From the NCBI RefSeq assembly GCF_000818395.1, contig NZ_JWJG01000028.1:4480615-4544614 (forward strand): DNA of 64,000 nucleotides. The letters run 5' to 3'. Positions 42,721 to 53,723 of this stretch are shown here, one piece after another. This stretch comes from Noviherbaspirillum autotrophicum. Its GTDB lineage: Bacteria; Pseudomonadota; Gammaproteobacteria; Burkholderiales; Burkholderiaceae_D. A program made the position numbers and the translations under genes. Each line of letters opens with the position of its first letter. Within the stretch, counting starts at the first letter, position 1. Under the pieces are notes generated by a model. It had not been told where the DNA came from. It made no database searches and was given only the letters and a program-made list of their open reading frames with translations.

Positions 42721-45700
42721 TTACGCCGCATGCTGCGAGCCCGGCGCGGCCACTTGCGGCTCATTGAATTCCTTCTGCAGCGCTGCTTCCTTTTCCTTCG
42801 CCGCCTTCAGGTTCCGCTCCTTCACATGACCGAAGCCGCGGATGTCTTCCGGAATACGGGCCAGCGCGACTGCCTTGGCCAGGTTGTCGGCGCTCAGTTT
42901 CGGCAAGAGCGCCTCGACCATGTCCTTGTACTGCCCGATCAGCGCGCGCTCGGTCTTGCGCTCGGCAGTATGGCCGAATACATCGAACGCCGTACCGCGC
43001 AAGAACCGCAGCTTCGCCAGCACACCGAACGCCTTCATCATCCACGGCCCGTACTCCTGCTTGATCAGGTGCCCTTCGGCGTCGCGCCGCGCGAACCGCG
43101 GCGGCGCAAGATGGAATTTGAGCTTGTAATCGCCTTCGAACATGCCGGCGATCTTGGCCTGGAATGCGGAGTCCGCATACAGGCGCGCCACCTCGTACTC
43201 GTCCTTGTAGGCCATCAGCTTGAACAGATAGCGCGCCACCGCTTCCGTCAGGCGCAGCGGCTTCGTTCCGGCCACGCAGTGCTCGGCGGCGCGCACCTTT
43301 TCAACAAAGTCGCGATACTGCCTGGCATAGGCGGCATCCTGATACTGTGCGAGGAATTCGGCGCGCGTGTCGATCACCTGTTCGAGCGATGGTGCGCGCT
43401 TGAATTCGACCACCTGCGCGGCCGTGTCGTTAAGTTTGGCCAGGCGTTCGACGGCGGCCCGGTCGTGTGCCGCGTTACGTCCCCAGACGAAAGCCTGCTT
43501 GTTGAAGTCGACCGACACGCCATTCAGTTCGATCGCCTTCATCACGGCCGCTTCCGACAGCGGCACCCAGCCCTTCTGCCATACATATCCGAGCATGAAC
43601 ATGTTGGTGGCGATCGCATCGCCCATCAAGGCGGTCGCGACACGCCCGGCATCGATGAAATCGGCACGCTCGCTGCCGCAGGCATGGCGGATCTCGTTCT
43701 CGGCGGCGGTGCCCGGGAATTGCCAGTCCGGATTCTTCACGAAGGCGGCGGTGGGCGAGCCGGCGGTATTGACCGCCGCATGTGTGCGGCCTTCGCCCAT
43801 GCGCGAGAGCGCGTCGCGGCTGCCGGTGACGATCGCATCGCAACCGATCACGAGGTCTGCAGCGCCGGTGCCGACGCGGGTCGAATAGATGTCGTCCGGA
43901 TGATCGGCCAGTCGCACATGCGACATCACTGCCCCGCCCTTTTGCGCCAGGCCGGTCATGTCCAGCACCGAGCAGCCCTTGCCTTCGACGTGCGCGGCCA
44001 TCGCCAGGATCTGGCCGACGGTCACCACGCCGGTGCCGCCCACGCCGGTCACCAGGATGCCGAACGGCTGCGCGGTGGACGGCAGCTGCGGCTGCGGCAG
44101 ATTACTGCCCTGTAGGATGGGCAGCTTCTTCGCGCCCGACTCGTCGCCGACGGCCGCCTTCTTCGGCTTCTTCAGTTTGCCGCCTTCGACCGTGACGAAG
44201 CTCGGGCAGAAGCCCTTCACGCAGGAGAAATCCTTGTTGCAGCTCGACTGGTTGATCTGGCGCTTGCGCCCGAACTCGGTTTCCAGCGGCTCCACCGACA
44301 GGCAGTTCGACTGCACGCTGCAGTCGCCGCAGCCTTCGCACACGGCTTCGTTGATGACCGCGCGCTTGGCCGGGTCGGGGTATTCGCCCTTCTTGCGGCG
44401 GCGCCGCTTTTCGGAGGCGCAGGTCTGGTCATAGATAATCGCCGACACGCCCTTGACCTCGCGCATTTCCTTTTGCACCGCATCGAGTTCGTCGCGGTGA
44501 CGGATCGTCACGCCCGGCGCCCAGTTGGTTCCGGTCGGGTATTTTTCCGGTTCGTCGGTCACGACCACGATCGGGTTCACGCCTTCGGCGGCGATCTGGC
44601 GCGAGATCATCGCCGGATCGAGCGGTCCGTCCACATGCTGGCCGCCGGTCATCGCCACGGCATCGTTGTACAGGATCTTGTAGGTCATGTTGACCTTGCC
44701 CGCGACCGCGGCGCGGATCGCCAACAGGCCGGAGTGGAAATAGGTGCCGTCGCCGAGGTTGGCGAATACATGCTTCTCGTTGGTGAACGGGGCATGTCCG
44801 ACCCAGGTCACGCCCTCGGCGCCCATGTGCGTAAACGTCGACGTCTGCCGGTCCATCCACAGCACCATGTAATGGCAGCCGATGCCCGCCAGCGCGCGGC
44901 TGCCTTCCGGTACCCTGGTGGAGGTGTTGTGCGGACAGCCGGAACAGAAGAATGGTGTGCGGTCCTTGGCCGGATCGGGCTTGGCGTTGCTCCCCTTGAG
45001 CACGTTTTCCTTCGCTTCCAGGTAAGCGATGCGTTCGCGCACGCGCTGCTCGATCGGATGCCCGGCGAAATACTTCGAGATGCGCGTGGCGATGGCTCGC
45101 GCGATCTGCGCCGGATTGAGCTCGTAGCTGGCGGGCAGCAGCCAGTGACCATGCCCCTCGCGATGGGTGTTGCTCCACTCGCCGGTATCGTCGAACTTGC
45201 CGACCACGCGCGGGCGCACGTCATCGCGCCAGTTGTACAGTTCTTCCTTGAGCTGGTATTCGAGGATCTGGCGCTTTTCCTCGACCACGATGATCTCTTC
45301 CAGCCCTTGCGCGAACTCGCGCACGCCTTGCGCTTCCAGCGGCCAGGTCATGCCGACCTTGTACAGGCGAATGCCGATATCCCTGGCGACATTCTCGTCG
45401 ATGCCAAGGTCTGCCAGCGCCTGGCGCGTGTCGAGATAGGACTTGCCGGCGGTGATGATGCCGATCTTCGCGCGCGGGCTGTCCCAGATGATCTGGTTCA
45501 GCTTGTTGGCGCGCACGTAGGCCAGCGCGGCGTACCACTTGTAATTGTTCATCCGCGCTTCCTGCTCCAGCACGGCGTCCGGGTAGCGGATGTTCAGGCC
45601 GCCGGGCGGCAGTTCGAAATCGGCCGGCAACGCGATCTGCACCCGCCCCGGATCAAGGTCGACCGACGCCCCCGATTCGACGATGTCGGTCACGCACTTC

Positions 45701-46326
45701 ATCGCCACCCACAGGCCGGTGTAGCGCGATATCGCCCAGCCGTGCAAGCCGTAGTCGAGGTATTCCTGCACCGACGACGGATACAGCACCGGGATGCCGC
45801 AGGCCTTCAGGATGTGCTCGCTCTGGTGCGCCGTGGTGGAAGATTTCGCCGCATGGTCGTCGCCGGCCAGCACCAGCACGCCTCCGCGGCGGTCGGTGCC
45901 GGCCATGTTCGCATGCTTGAAGACATCGCCGCAGCGGTCCACGCCGGGGCCCTTGCCATACCACATGGAGAACACGCCGTCGTATTTCGCGCCCGGGAAG
46001 AGATTGACCTGCTGCGTGCCCCACACCGTGGTCGCGGCGAGGTCTTCGTTCATGCCCGGATGGAATTTGACGTGATGTGCTTCGAGGTGCTTCTTCGCCT
46101 TCATCGCGGTCAAGTCGACATTGCCAAGCGGTGAGCCGCGATAGCCGGTGATATAGCCGGCGGTATTCAGCCCGGCTTTCACGTCGCGCTGGCGCTGCAT
46201 GATCGCCAGCCGGATCAGCGCCTGGGTGCCGGTGATGAAGGCGCGTCCGCGCTCCAGCGTGTACTTGTCGTCGAGGGAAATGTCATCCAGCAGCTGACGC
46301 TGCCCGGAAGTCAGGGGTGCATTCAT
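42721..46326 (-). CDS. indolepyruvate ferredoxin oxidoreductase, fused alpha-beta form
   Basis: 1201 residues; CoA-dependent oxidative decarboxylation of aryl pyruvates to aryl-acetyl-CoA, with electrons to ferredoxin. The N-terminal half carries pyruvate-binding and TPP domains (TAGYITGYRGSPLGNVD; FFCSGCPHNTSTRVPEGSRA near 457; LGDGTYFHSGLLAIRAA near 525). A ferredoxin-like Cys cluster lies near 660-705 (CEGCGDCSVQSNC, then CNKDFSCVKGFC). The gamma-like domain follows (GVGGTGVVTVGQILA), and a C-terminal domain of unknown role ends the chain. The aerobic fused type is common in betaproteobacteria. GGAG precedes the ATG. PhhA and HPPD genes nearby make aromatic amino-acid use likely. Confidence 0.93.
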   Translation of the reverse strand: MNAPLTSGQRQLLDDISLDDKYTLERGRAFITGTQALIRLAIMQRQRDVKAGLNTAGYITGYRGSPLGNVDLTAMKAKKHLEAHHVKFHPGMNEDLAATTVWGTQQVNLFPGAKYDGVFSMWYGKGPGVDRCGDVFKHANMAGTDRRGGVLVLAGDDHAAKSSTTAHQSEHILKACGIPVLYPSSVQEYLDYGLHGWAISRYTGLWVAMKCVTDIVESGASVDLDPGRVQIALPADFELPPGGLNIRYPDAVLEQEARMNNYKWYAALAYVRANKLNQIIWDSPRAKIGIITAGKSYLDTRQALADLGIDENVARDIGIRLYKVGMTWPLEAQGVREFAQGLEEIIVVEEKRQILEYQLKEELYNWRDDVRPRVVGKFDDTGEWSNTHREGHGHWLLPASYELNPAQIARAIATRISKYFAGHPIEQRVRERIAYLEAKENVLKGSNAKPDPAKDRTPFFCSGCPHNTSTRVPEGSRALAGIGCHYMVLWMDRQTSTFTHMGAEGVTWVGHAPFTNEKHVFANLGDGTYFHSGLLAIRAAVAGKVNMTYKILYNDAVAMTGGQHVDGPLDPAMISRQIAAEGVNPIVVVTDEPEKYPTGTNWAPGVTIRHRDELDAVQKEMREVKGVSAIIYDQTCASEKRRRRKKGEYPDPAKRAVINEAVCEGCGDCSVQSNCLSVEPLETEFGRKRQINQSSCNKDFSCVKGFCPSFVTVEGGKLKKPKKAAVGDESGAKKLPILQGSNLPQPQLPSTAQPFGILVTGVGGTGVVTVGQILAMAAHVEGKGCSVLDMTGLAQKGGAVMSHVRLADHPDDIYSTRVGTGAADLVIGCDAIVTGSRDALSRMGEGRTHAAVNTAGSPTAAFVKNPDWQFPGTAAENEIRHACGSERADFIDAGRVATALMGDAIATNMFMLGYVWQKGWVPLSEAAVMKAIELNGVSVDFNKQAFVWGRNAAHDRAAVERLAKLNDTAAQVVEFKRAPSLEQVIDTRAEFLAQYQDAAYARQYRDFVEKVRAAEHCVAGTKPLRLTEAVARYLFKLMAYKDEYEVARLYADSAFQAKIAGMFEGDYKLKFHLAPPRFARRDAEGHLIKQEYGPWMMKAFGVLAKLRFLRGTAFDVFGHTAERKTERALIGQYKDMVEALLPKLSADNLAKAVALARIPEDIRGFGHVKERNLKAAKEKEAALQKEFNEPQVAAPGSQHAA

Positions 46327-46564
46327 TGAGTCTCCAAGCCAAAAATTGTGTCTTTGGGTGCGATGGTTTCGCTGTCAAACTGACAAGCCTTGTGAGCGCG
46401 TCGTTTTATTCTTTGACAGTACCGACATTAGCACAGGCCACTCCGGCGCTCAATGCACGGCGCAGCATGGCGGTAACAGCTGTAACAAGTGGTAAATGCT
46501 TTATGGAAACATCCTGGCTAGCTCTTACAGTGAATTTGGGAAAGAAATTTATTGGGAGCACATC

Positions 46565-46864
46565 ATGATGAAGGTAGTAGCCATATGCGCGCTCATCGGT
46601 GCGTTATTCGGCAGCGGCATTGCCTATACCCAGGTTGTTCCAAGCATGGAAGGCCAGCCCATCCGCACCAAATACCTGGCGAAGTTCGACGCGCAATTCA
46701 GTTCCGCCGACAAGGACGGCGACGGCGCCCTGACCAAAGCCGAAGCGCAGAGCGGCGGCATGAATCATGTGGTCGAGAATTTCGACCGTCTCGACGTCAA
46801 CAAGGATGGCAAGGTCACGCGCGACGAACTCCGCGCCTTAATCCGCAGCCGCGTTTCTAGCTGA
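46565..46864 (+). CDS. secreted EF-hand protein
   Basis: 99 residues with a signal peptide (about 1-21) and two canonical EF-hand loops, DKDGDGALTKAE and DVNKDGKVTRDE, each with acidic residues at positions 1, 3, 5 and 12. Predicted periplasmic calcium-binding. GGGAG precedes the ATG. Its end overlaps the convergent phhA gene by eight bases. Confidence 0.87.
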   Translation: MMKVVAICALIGALFGSGIAYTQVVPSMEGQPIRTKYLAKFDAQFSSADKDGDGALTKAEAQSGGMNHVVENFDRLDVNKDGKVTRDELRALIRSRVSS

Positions 46865-47759
46865 CGCTCTCCTCCGCACTGACGTTGGGTGGCAGGTTCT
46901 CTTCGCCCGGCAGCAAACTATTGGCCGGCAAGGATGCCATTGCCTTCAGGCGCGCATAAATCGGCGTGAAGTCCGGCCCGGTGGCCGCAAACAAGTGCTC
47001 GAAGTCGCGGATCACGAAATAGGTTTCCTGGTACGAGTCGATTCTGTAGCGAGTGCGCATGACGCGCTCGGCGTCGAGCAGGATGCGCCTTGGCTTCGCA
47101 CTGGAGAGGCAATACCCGATCTCGCCGCCGGAAGACAGGATGCCGGCGCCATACGCGCGCAAGCCCTGCGGGCTCTGGATCAGCCCGAACTCCACTGTGT
47201 ACCAGTAAAGACGCGCCAGATAAGTCAATGCATCGAGCTTCAAGGCTTTCAGGCCGCCCTTGCCGTATTCCTGCAGATGGTCGGCGAAGACCGGGTTGAA
47301 CAGCAGCGGCACATGCCCGAAGAAATCGTGGAACACGTCCGGCTCGACGATGTAGTCGAACTCATGCGGTTCGCGCAGCCAGACGGTGACGGGAAAGCGG
47401 CGTGCGGCGAGATGCTCGAAAAACGTCTGGTCCGGGATCAGCCCGGGCACCGCGACCAGCTGCCAGCGCGTCGCCTTGTAGAGCGCGTCCGATGCGCGCT
47501 CGAACTGCGGAATGGCATCGGCCGCGTCCAGCCCGGCCAGGCTGTCGATGAACGCGTCGCAGGCGCGGCCCGGCACCAGCTTCGCCTGGCGCTGATACAG
47601 CCGGCGCCACAACGCATGCTGCTCTCGCGTGTAAGACGCCCAGTCCTGCCGCACGACGTAGCGTTCGTCTGCCAGGCTGTAATTGCCGCGCAGTTTTCCG
47701 CCGTCCGATTTTTCTTCCAGCGTCTTGAAGAAATCCGCCTGGTCGACCGTGGTGTTCAT
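46857..47759 (-). CDS. phhA: phenylalanine 4-monooxygenase
   Basis: 300 residues; tetrahydropterin- and iron-dependent hydroxylation of Phe to Tyr. The iron triad is visible: His144 and His149 in VFHDFFGHVPLL and Glu190 in WYTVEFGL. It lies 11 bp after the HPPD gene, so the two form an operon for Phe and Tyr degradation towards homogentisate. No pterin dehydratase gene (phhB) is adjacent. GGAG precedes the ATG. Confidence 0.95.
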   Translation of the reverse strand: MNTTVDQADFFKTLEEKSDGGKLRGNYSLADERYVVRQDWASYTREQHALWRRLYQRQAKLVPGRACDAFIDSLAGLDAADAIPQFERASDALYKATRWQLVAVPGLIPDQTFFEHLAARRFPVTVWLREPHEFDYIVEPDVFHDFFGHVPLLFNPVFADHLQEYGKGGLKALKLDALTYLARLYWYTVEFGLIQSPQGLRAYGAGILSSGGEIGYCLSSAKPRRILLDAERVMRTRYRIDSYQETYFVIRDFEHLFAATGPDFTPIYARLKAMASLPANSLLPGEENLPPNVSAEESVS

Positions 47760-47770
47760 GTTGTCCGCTC

Positions 47771-48895
<1,125 letters not shown>

Positions 48896-49030
48896 GCTTG
48901 TCTCCTGTTTTTTATATGAAAATCTGACTACAGTATAGACAAGGCGCCAAAGCATTAAATTGCGAATCCTGCCCACTGCTCGGCGATTTGAGCAATAATG
49001 TATTTCACATACACTTTTGTGTGGATGATT

Positions 49031-49522
49031 ATGCCAAGACCGGAACTCGACAAAACCGACCGGAAGATTCTTTCGATCCTGCAATCAGATGGCCGGCTGA
49101 GTAACCAGGAAGTCGCCGAGCGCGTCAACCTGTCGCCCTCACCCTGCCTGCGCCGCATCCGGAACCTGGAAGAATCGGGCGTGATCCGCCAGTACGTGGC
49201 GCTGCTCGACCCGGACAAGATCGGGCTCGGACTGCTCGCCTACGTGAACGTGCGGCTGGAAAAGCACAGCGACACGCCCGCCGGCGGAGTCCGTTCGCCG
49301 CGCGCCGATTTCGCCGCATCAGTCGACCACTGGCCCGAAGTCGTGGCCTGCTACGCGATGACCGGCGAGATGGATTACCTGTTGCGGGTGCATGTGGAAG
49401 ACATGGAGCACTTTTCGCACTTCATGATGGAGACGCTGCTCAAGCATCCGGCCGTGCTGGATGTGAAATCGAGTTTCGCGCTGCAGCGCATCAAGGACAC
49501 GACGGCATTGCCGCTGGTTTGA
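49031..49522 (+). CDS. Lrp/AsnC-family regulator
   Basis: 163 residues: N-terminal HTH (LDKTDRKILSILQSDGRLSNQ; VNLSPSPCLRRIRNLEESGV) and a C-terminal RAM effector domain (YAMTGEMDYLLRVHVEDMEH). It is divergent from hppD-phhA across 135 bp, the usual layout for an Lrp-type regulator of amino-acid catabolism. Upstream in-frame ATG at 49025 is an alternative start. Effector probably an aromatic amino acid; inference. Confidence 0.92.
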   Translation: MPRPELDKTDRKILSILQSDGRLSNQEVAERVNLSPSPCLRRIRNLEESGVIRQYVALLDPDKIGLGLLAYVNVRLEKHSDTPAGGVRSPRADFAASVDHWPEVVACYAMTGEMDYLLRVHVEDMEHFSHFMMETLLKHPAVLDVKSSFALQRIKDTTALPLV

Positions 49523-49557
49523 GGGCTTGCGGCATGGCAGTCGCTACCTAGTTACTC

Positions 49558-49584
49558 CCGCCGGGAAGCCGCAAGCCCCGGCGG
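49558..49584. terminator. hairpin between convergent genes
   Basis: CCGCCGGG pairs with CCCGGCGG across an 11-nt loop between the lrp-type gene and the convergent GNAT gene. No real U-tract on either side, so a weak bidirectional terminator at most. Confidence 0.35.
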
Positions 49585-49602
49585 ACGGAGTATTTATCCT
49601 AT

Positions 49603-50298
49603 CTACTTGCCTTTTATTCCGGGCAATTTGCGCAGCAACTTCGCCGCTGCCTTGGAATTTGCCTTGAAGGTGTAATCGAAGGCCGCGAATTGTTCCTCGA
49701 CCGCTTCCTGCAAGATGCTGCCGGGATTGGCGGGCGTCAGTTTCAGGTAGGCGTCAGCCTCGCCATAACCGCGCTGAATTTCCATGCCCGCCTTTTTCGC
49801 GATATGGATCATGGTTTGGTTCGACGACAGGCAATGCATGTACAGGATATCGACATCTTCGTTGCGGCAATGAATCGCCGCGCGTTCGAACAGCCTGCTA
49901 CCAATGCCCAGGCCGCGCGCGCTTGCCGCCACCGACACGCCGAATTCGGCAATGCGCGCCTTCAGGGTCGCATCGCTCAGCGACGGCATCGCTTCTTTTG
50001 GCGCGAACGCCAGATGGCCCACGCCCAACAAGTCAAGGTTGCTGTCGTACACGCCGAACACCTTGTCACGCGAGAAATCCAGCTTTTGCACATACCGCGT
50101 CACTAACTCATCCGGCAATACGGTGCCAAAGCGTAGTAACCGGTCGCTGTCGTCCAGCGCGAGGAAATGCATCAGCAGACGACGGCGGTCGCGCTCCGAC
50201 AATTCCTTGACGCGAATAACGGGTTTTTCAGTAGGTTGATCGAGGCTCATTGCTACCACGGGGGGGAAATCTGCTTTCGGGGAATAGGTCGATCTCAT
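49603..50298 (-). CDS. GNAT-family N-acetyltransferase
   Basis: 231 residues with the GNAT core: VFGVYDSNLDLLGVGHLAF (beta strands), VAASARGLGIGSRLFERA (acetyl-CoA pyrophosphate-binding RGLGIG) and SSNQTMIHIAKKAGME. A basic C-terminal tail (KANSKAAAKLLRKLPGIKGK) is added. Substrate unknown. The first about 17 residues may be an over-extension, with ATG at MSLDQPTEKP the alternative. Confidence 0.9.
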   Translation of the reverse strand: MRSTYSPKADFPPVVAMSLDQPTEKPVIRVKELSERDRRRLLMHFLALDDSDRLLRFGTVLPDELVTRYVQKLDFSRDKVFGVYDSNLDLLGVGHLAFAPKEAMPSLSDATLKARIAEFGVSVAASARGLGIGSRLFERAAIHCRNEDVDILYMHCLSSNQTMIHIAKKAGMEIQRGYGEADAYLKLTPANPGSILQEAVEEQFAAFDYTFKANSKAAAKLLRKLPGIKGK

Positions 50299-50399
50299 GA
50301 TGAAGTCCTATAAAACCGCGCATGATTGTGCAGCGCACAATTGCATTCTAAGCGATAAGTCGCGGCACTTACAGCACCCACATCTTAAATATCACCAAT

Positions 50400-50413
50400 T
50401 TGACTGACATCAA
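50400..50413 (+). promoter_or_regulatory. FNR-like box upstream of the orphan binding protein
   Basis: TTGAC-TGAC-ATCAA, one base from TTGAT-N4-ATCAA, 109 bp before the gene at 50522. No good -10 is found at the class II distance, so functional status is doubtful. Confidence 0.35.
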
Positions 50414-50521
50414 GCGCACCTGCATCTTTCCCCGTCCATCGTGTTACGTAAAACCCACAGTTGTACCGAGTTTGCCGTTGCTCAACAATCCGTTCGGCTA
50501 AAATCTTTCTTGGAGGCAAAT

Positions 50522-51652
50522 ATGAAACTAGTATGGCGCGCCGCAATGTCGGCATTACTGGCAGCGACCAGCTTGACGGCGGCAGCCGAAGACGGCGTTA
50601 CCGACAGCAGTATTATTCTGGGAGAAACGATCGGCGTCACCGGCATCATCGCCGGCCCCGTGAAGGAAATGATCGAAGGCGCGCAAGCGTATTTTGCTTC
50701 GATCAACAAGCAGGGCGGCGTCCACGGCCGCAAGATCGAGGTGCGGGTCATGGACGACAAGTTCGATCCGGCCACCGCCGCCGCCAACGCGGAAACCCTG
50801 ATCAAGAAGGAACACGTCTTTGCGCTGTTCCAGAACCGCGGCACGCCGCACACCGAGGCGATCCTGTCGATCCTGGCCGCCAACCGCGTGCCGCTGATCG
50901 CGCCCAGCACCGGCGCGGCCATCTTCCATACGCCGGTCAACCACTGGGTGTTCCATATCCGCGCCAAATACCAGGATGAGGTCGCCAAGGGCGTCGAGCA
51001 CTTCGCCACCGTCGGCCTGTCGTCCATCGGCTTGCTGCACGTGGACGATTCATTTGGCCGGGATGGCCTGGAAGGCTTCAACAAGGCGATGGCGGCGCGC
51101 AAGCTGACGCCGGTGATCACCACCAGCTTCGACCGGGTCAAGCCGGACTACGACGCCACCGCGGCGCAAATCATCAAGGCCAACCCGAGCGCGCTGATCA
51201 TCGTCAGTTCGGCCAAGAACACGATCGACGTGATCAAGGCAATCCGTAGGCAAGGCGGGAAAATGCAGATCATGACGCTGTCGAACAACTCGTCGCAGGC
51301 GTTCGTCAAGGACCTCGGCGCGGCCGGCGTCGGCGTCGTCGTGTCGCAGATCACGCCGGCGCCCGACCTGCTGTCGACAATGCTGGGGCAGGAGTTCAAG
51401 AATGCGGCGAAGGCGAACAACGCCACGGTGTCATACGCCGCGATGGAAGGCTTCGTCAATGCCAAGGTGCTGGTCGAAGGCTTGCGCCGCGCCGGCCGCA
51501 ACCTCACGCGCGAGAGCTTCATTCATGCCATGGAATCGATGCAGCGCACCGACTTCGGCGGCCTGATGGTGACGTACGGGCCGGACGACCACAGCGGCAG
51601 CGAGTTCGTGGAACTCACGATGATCGGCCGCGACGGGCGCTTCGTGCGTTAA
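50522..51652 (+). CDS. orphan HAAT substrate-binding protein
   Basis: 376 residues with a signal peptide (MKLVWRAAMSALLAATSLTAAA) and the Peripla_BP_6 fold (SIILGETIGVTGIIAGPVKEM onward; ASINKQGGVHGRKIEVRVMDD). ATG 50522 follows TTGGAGG. No permease or ATPase lies next to it; neighbours are a GNAT gene and cca. It resembles the binding protein at 3279-4400 (same length, same ending RDGRFVR/RNGRLLY), so the two may share a ligand class or importer. Confidence 0.9.
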   Translation: MKLVWRAAMSALLAATSLTAAAEDGVTDSSIILGETIGVTGIIAGPVKEMIEGAQAYFASINKQGGVHGRKIEVRVMDDKFDPATAAANAETLIKKEHVFALFQNRGTPHTEAILSILAANRVPLIAPSTGAAIFHTPVNHWVFHIRAKYQDEVAKGVEHFATVGLSSIGLLHVDDSFGRDGLEGFNKAMAARKLTPVITTSFDRVKPDYDATAAQIIKANPSALIIVSSAKNTIDVIKAIRRQGGKMQIMTLSNNSSQAFVKDLGAAGVGVVVSQITPAPDLLSTMLGQEFKNAAKANNATVSYAAMEGFVNAKVLVEGLRRAGRNLTRESFIHAMESMQRTDFGGLMVTYGPDDHSGSEFVELTMIGRDGRFVR

Positions 51653-51704
51653 CGCCGGCAAGCCATGCCGGGGAGCTCGTCCGGCGGCCGACTGCGGTTA
51701 GCCG

Positions 51705-52940
51705 TTACGCGCCGCCTGCGCGGCGCGCTTCCAGGGCCGATCGCACCGCATCGACGCGCGCCGCATGCACCGCTTCCGGAATGCGCTGCGGCTGGTTAGC
51801 ATGGCGCCGCGCCACCTCACCGGCATTGACCGCCTGCGCTGCGCGCATGGCATCCCGCAGCCAGCCCTCCTGAGGGAAAGGCTGGTCGTCGAAGCCGGTG
51901 CGTCCGCGCTGATCGCATTCGCAGGCATGCAGCATGTCGACGAAGCGCAGCGGCTTGCGGAAGGCGTCGCAGCGCTCGAGCAGGGTCACGATGGTATTCG
52001 GCCGCATCTCCAGCGCGCGCGACACGTTGCCGTGCTCGCGCGCAGTCATCACCGCCAGGTCGCGACACTCATTCGGAATTTTCAGGCGGCGGCAGACCTG
52101 CTCCGCCAGTTTCACGCTCAGCGCCTCATGACCAGGATGCTTCGGCCATTGCAGCGGATCGGTTGCGCCCTTGCCAAGATCGTGCAGCAGCGCGGCGCAG
52201 CGGATCGGCAAATCGTAGCCGCGCCGCGCCGCATAGTCGACGACCATCATCACGTGCACGCCGGTGTCGATTTCCGGATGATGCAGCGCCGGCTGCGGCA
52301 CGCCCCACAAGGCATTCAACTCGGGGAGGATGCGCTCGAGCGCGCTGCAGTCGCGCAGCACCTGGAACATGCGCGACGGCTGCTGCTCCATCAGGCCGCG
52401 CGCCAGCTCCTGCCACACCCGTTCCGGCACCAGCGCATCGACCTCACCGGCCTCCACCATGCGCCGCATCAGCGCATTGGTTTCCGGCGCCACGACGAAA
52501 CCGGTAAAGCGCGCCGCAAAGCGGGCCACGCGCAGGATGCGCACCGGGTCTTCCGCAAACGCTTCCGAGACGTGGCGGAACACCCGCGCCTGCAAGTCGC
52601 TGCGCCCCCCTAACGGGTCGACGATGGTGCCGTCCTCGTCCTTAGCCATCGCATTGATGGTCAAATCGCGCCGCACCAGGTCCTGCTCGAGGGTGACGTC
52701 GGACGCCGCATGAAACACGAATCCCTTGTAGCCGGGCGCGGTCTTGCGTTCGGTACGCGCCAGCGCGTATTCCTCATGCGTGACCGGATGCAGGAATACC
52801 GGGAAGTCCTTGCCGACCGGCGTGAAGCCGCGCGCGATCATGTCGTCGGGCGTCGCGCCGACGACCACGTGGTCGTGATCCTGCACAGGCAGGCCGAGCA
52901 GTTCGTCGCGCACCGCGCCGCCGACGATATAGGTTTTCAT
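51705..52940 (-). CDS. cca: multifunctional CCA-adding tRNA nucleotidyltransferase
   Basis: 411 residues; adds or repairs the 3' CCA of tRNA. The nucleotidyltransferase motif GGAVRDELLGLPVQDHD is at the start, DFTINAMA-like DLTINAMAKDEDG follows, and a C-terminal HD domain (RCAALLHDLGKG, with HPGHE) gives the phosphohydrolase activity of the E. coli-type enzyme. ATG 52940 is chosen because the family starts MKTYIVGGAVRD. It is 34 bp after a GST gene on the same strand. Confidence 0.95.
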   Translation of the reverse strand: MKTYIVGGAVRDELLGLPVQDHDHVVVGATPDDMIARGFTPVGKDFPVFLHPVTHEEYALARTERKTAPGYKGFVFHAASDVTLEQDLVRRDLTINAMAKDEDGTIVDPLGGRSDLQARVFRHVSEAFAEDPVRILRVARFAARFTGFVVAPETNALMRRMVEAGEVDALVPERVWQELARGLMEQQPSRMFQVLRDCSALERILPELNALWGVPQPALHHPEIDTGVHVMMVVDYAARRGYDLPIRCAALLHDLGKGATDPLQWPKHPGHEALSVKLAEQVCRRLKIPNECRDLAVMTAREHGNVSRALEMRPNTIVTLLERCDAFRKPLRFVDMLHACECDQRGRTGFDDQPFPQEGWLRDAMRAAQAVNAGEVARRHANQPQRIPEAVHAARVDAVRSALEARRAGGA

Positions 52941-52974
52941 GTCTGATCCAGCCGTCGTTGAGACGTCGCCGCCA

Positions 52975-53688
52975 TCAATCCGGATAGACGTCGTATTTTT
53001 CCAGGCGTTCCTGCTCCGCAAGCGCGTCCCGCACCCACTGCGCGACCGCCGGATGTGCGGCTACGCGGTCCATGTAGGCTTGCAGCGCCGGCGCCATCCA
53101 TACGCCATAGGTGCGAAAGCGCATGACGACCGGTGAAAAATAGGCGTCGGCGATCGAGAAATCGCCGAACAGGAACTGGTGCGGCCCGGAATGCGCCAGG
53201 CAGTCTTCCCAGATTTCGCAGATACGGCTGATATCGTTCTGGGCCGCCGGCGTGCGTCCCTTGCCGGGAAAGCTGGCGCGGATATTCATCCACATTGCGC
53301 TGCGCAGGCCGGTGAAGCCGGAATGCATTTCCGCGCAAATCGAACGCGCCATGGCGCGCGCCTCGACATCCTGCGGCCACATGCCCTTGTCGGGAAACTG
53401 CTCGGCCAGATACTCGCAGATCGCCAGCGAATCCCACACCGTGGTTTTGCCGGACACCAGCACCGGCACCCGGCCGGCGGCGGAATACTGTCCGATGCGC
53501 GCGGACGTATCGGGCCGGTCGAGTCCGATGCGCACTTCCTCGAACGGAATGCCGAAGGCCGTCATCGCCACCCAGGGGCGCATCGACCACGACGAATAAT
53601 TCTTGTTGCCGATGACGAGTTTCAAGCCCGCTTTTTCAGCGGCGGAAAGGGTTTGGGAAAGGGTCGGGTCAAGTTCGGTGGTTTGCAT
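52975..53688 (-). CDS. glutathione S-transferase family protein
   Basis: 237 residues. N-terminal thioredoxin-like domain (KLVIGNKNYSSWSMRPWVAM; VPVLVSGKTTVWDSLAICEYLAEQ with the cis-Pro and the Ser that contacts glutathione) and a C-terminal helical domain (ICAEMHSGFTGLRSAMWMNI). Conserved in gammaproteobacteria and betaproteobacteria as a GST of unknown substrate; it may be co-transcribed with cca. Confidence 0.93.
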   Translation of the reverse strand: MQTTELDPTLSQTLSAAEKAGLKLVIGNKNYSSWSMRPWVAMTAFGIPFEEVRIGLDRPDTSARIGQYSAAGRVPVLVSGKTTVWDSLAICEYLAEQFPDKGMWPQDVEARAMARSICAEMHSGFTGLRSAMWMNIRASFPGKGRTPAAQNDISRICEIWEDCLAHSGPHQFLFGDFSIADAYFSPVVMRFRTYGVWMAPALQAYMDRVAAHPAVAQWVRDALAEQERLEKYDVYPD

Positions 53689-53723
53689 ACATCCGGTTCC
53701 ATAGGCTGATTGTCACGCGTAAT

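Noticed and set aside
44473-46134. 553-codon plus-strand frame opposite the indolepyruvate oxidoreductase
   Set aside because: Antisense shadow; no domain signal.
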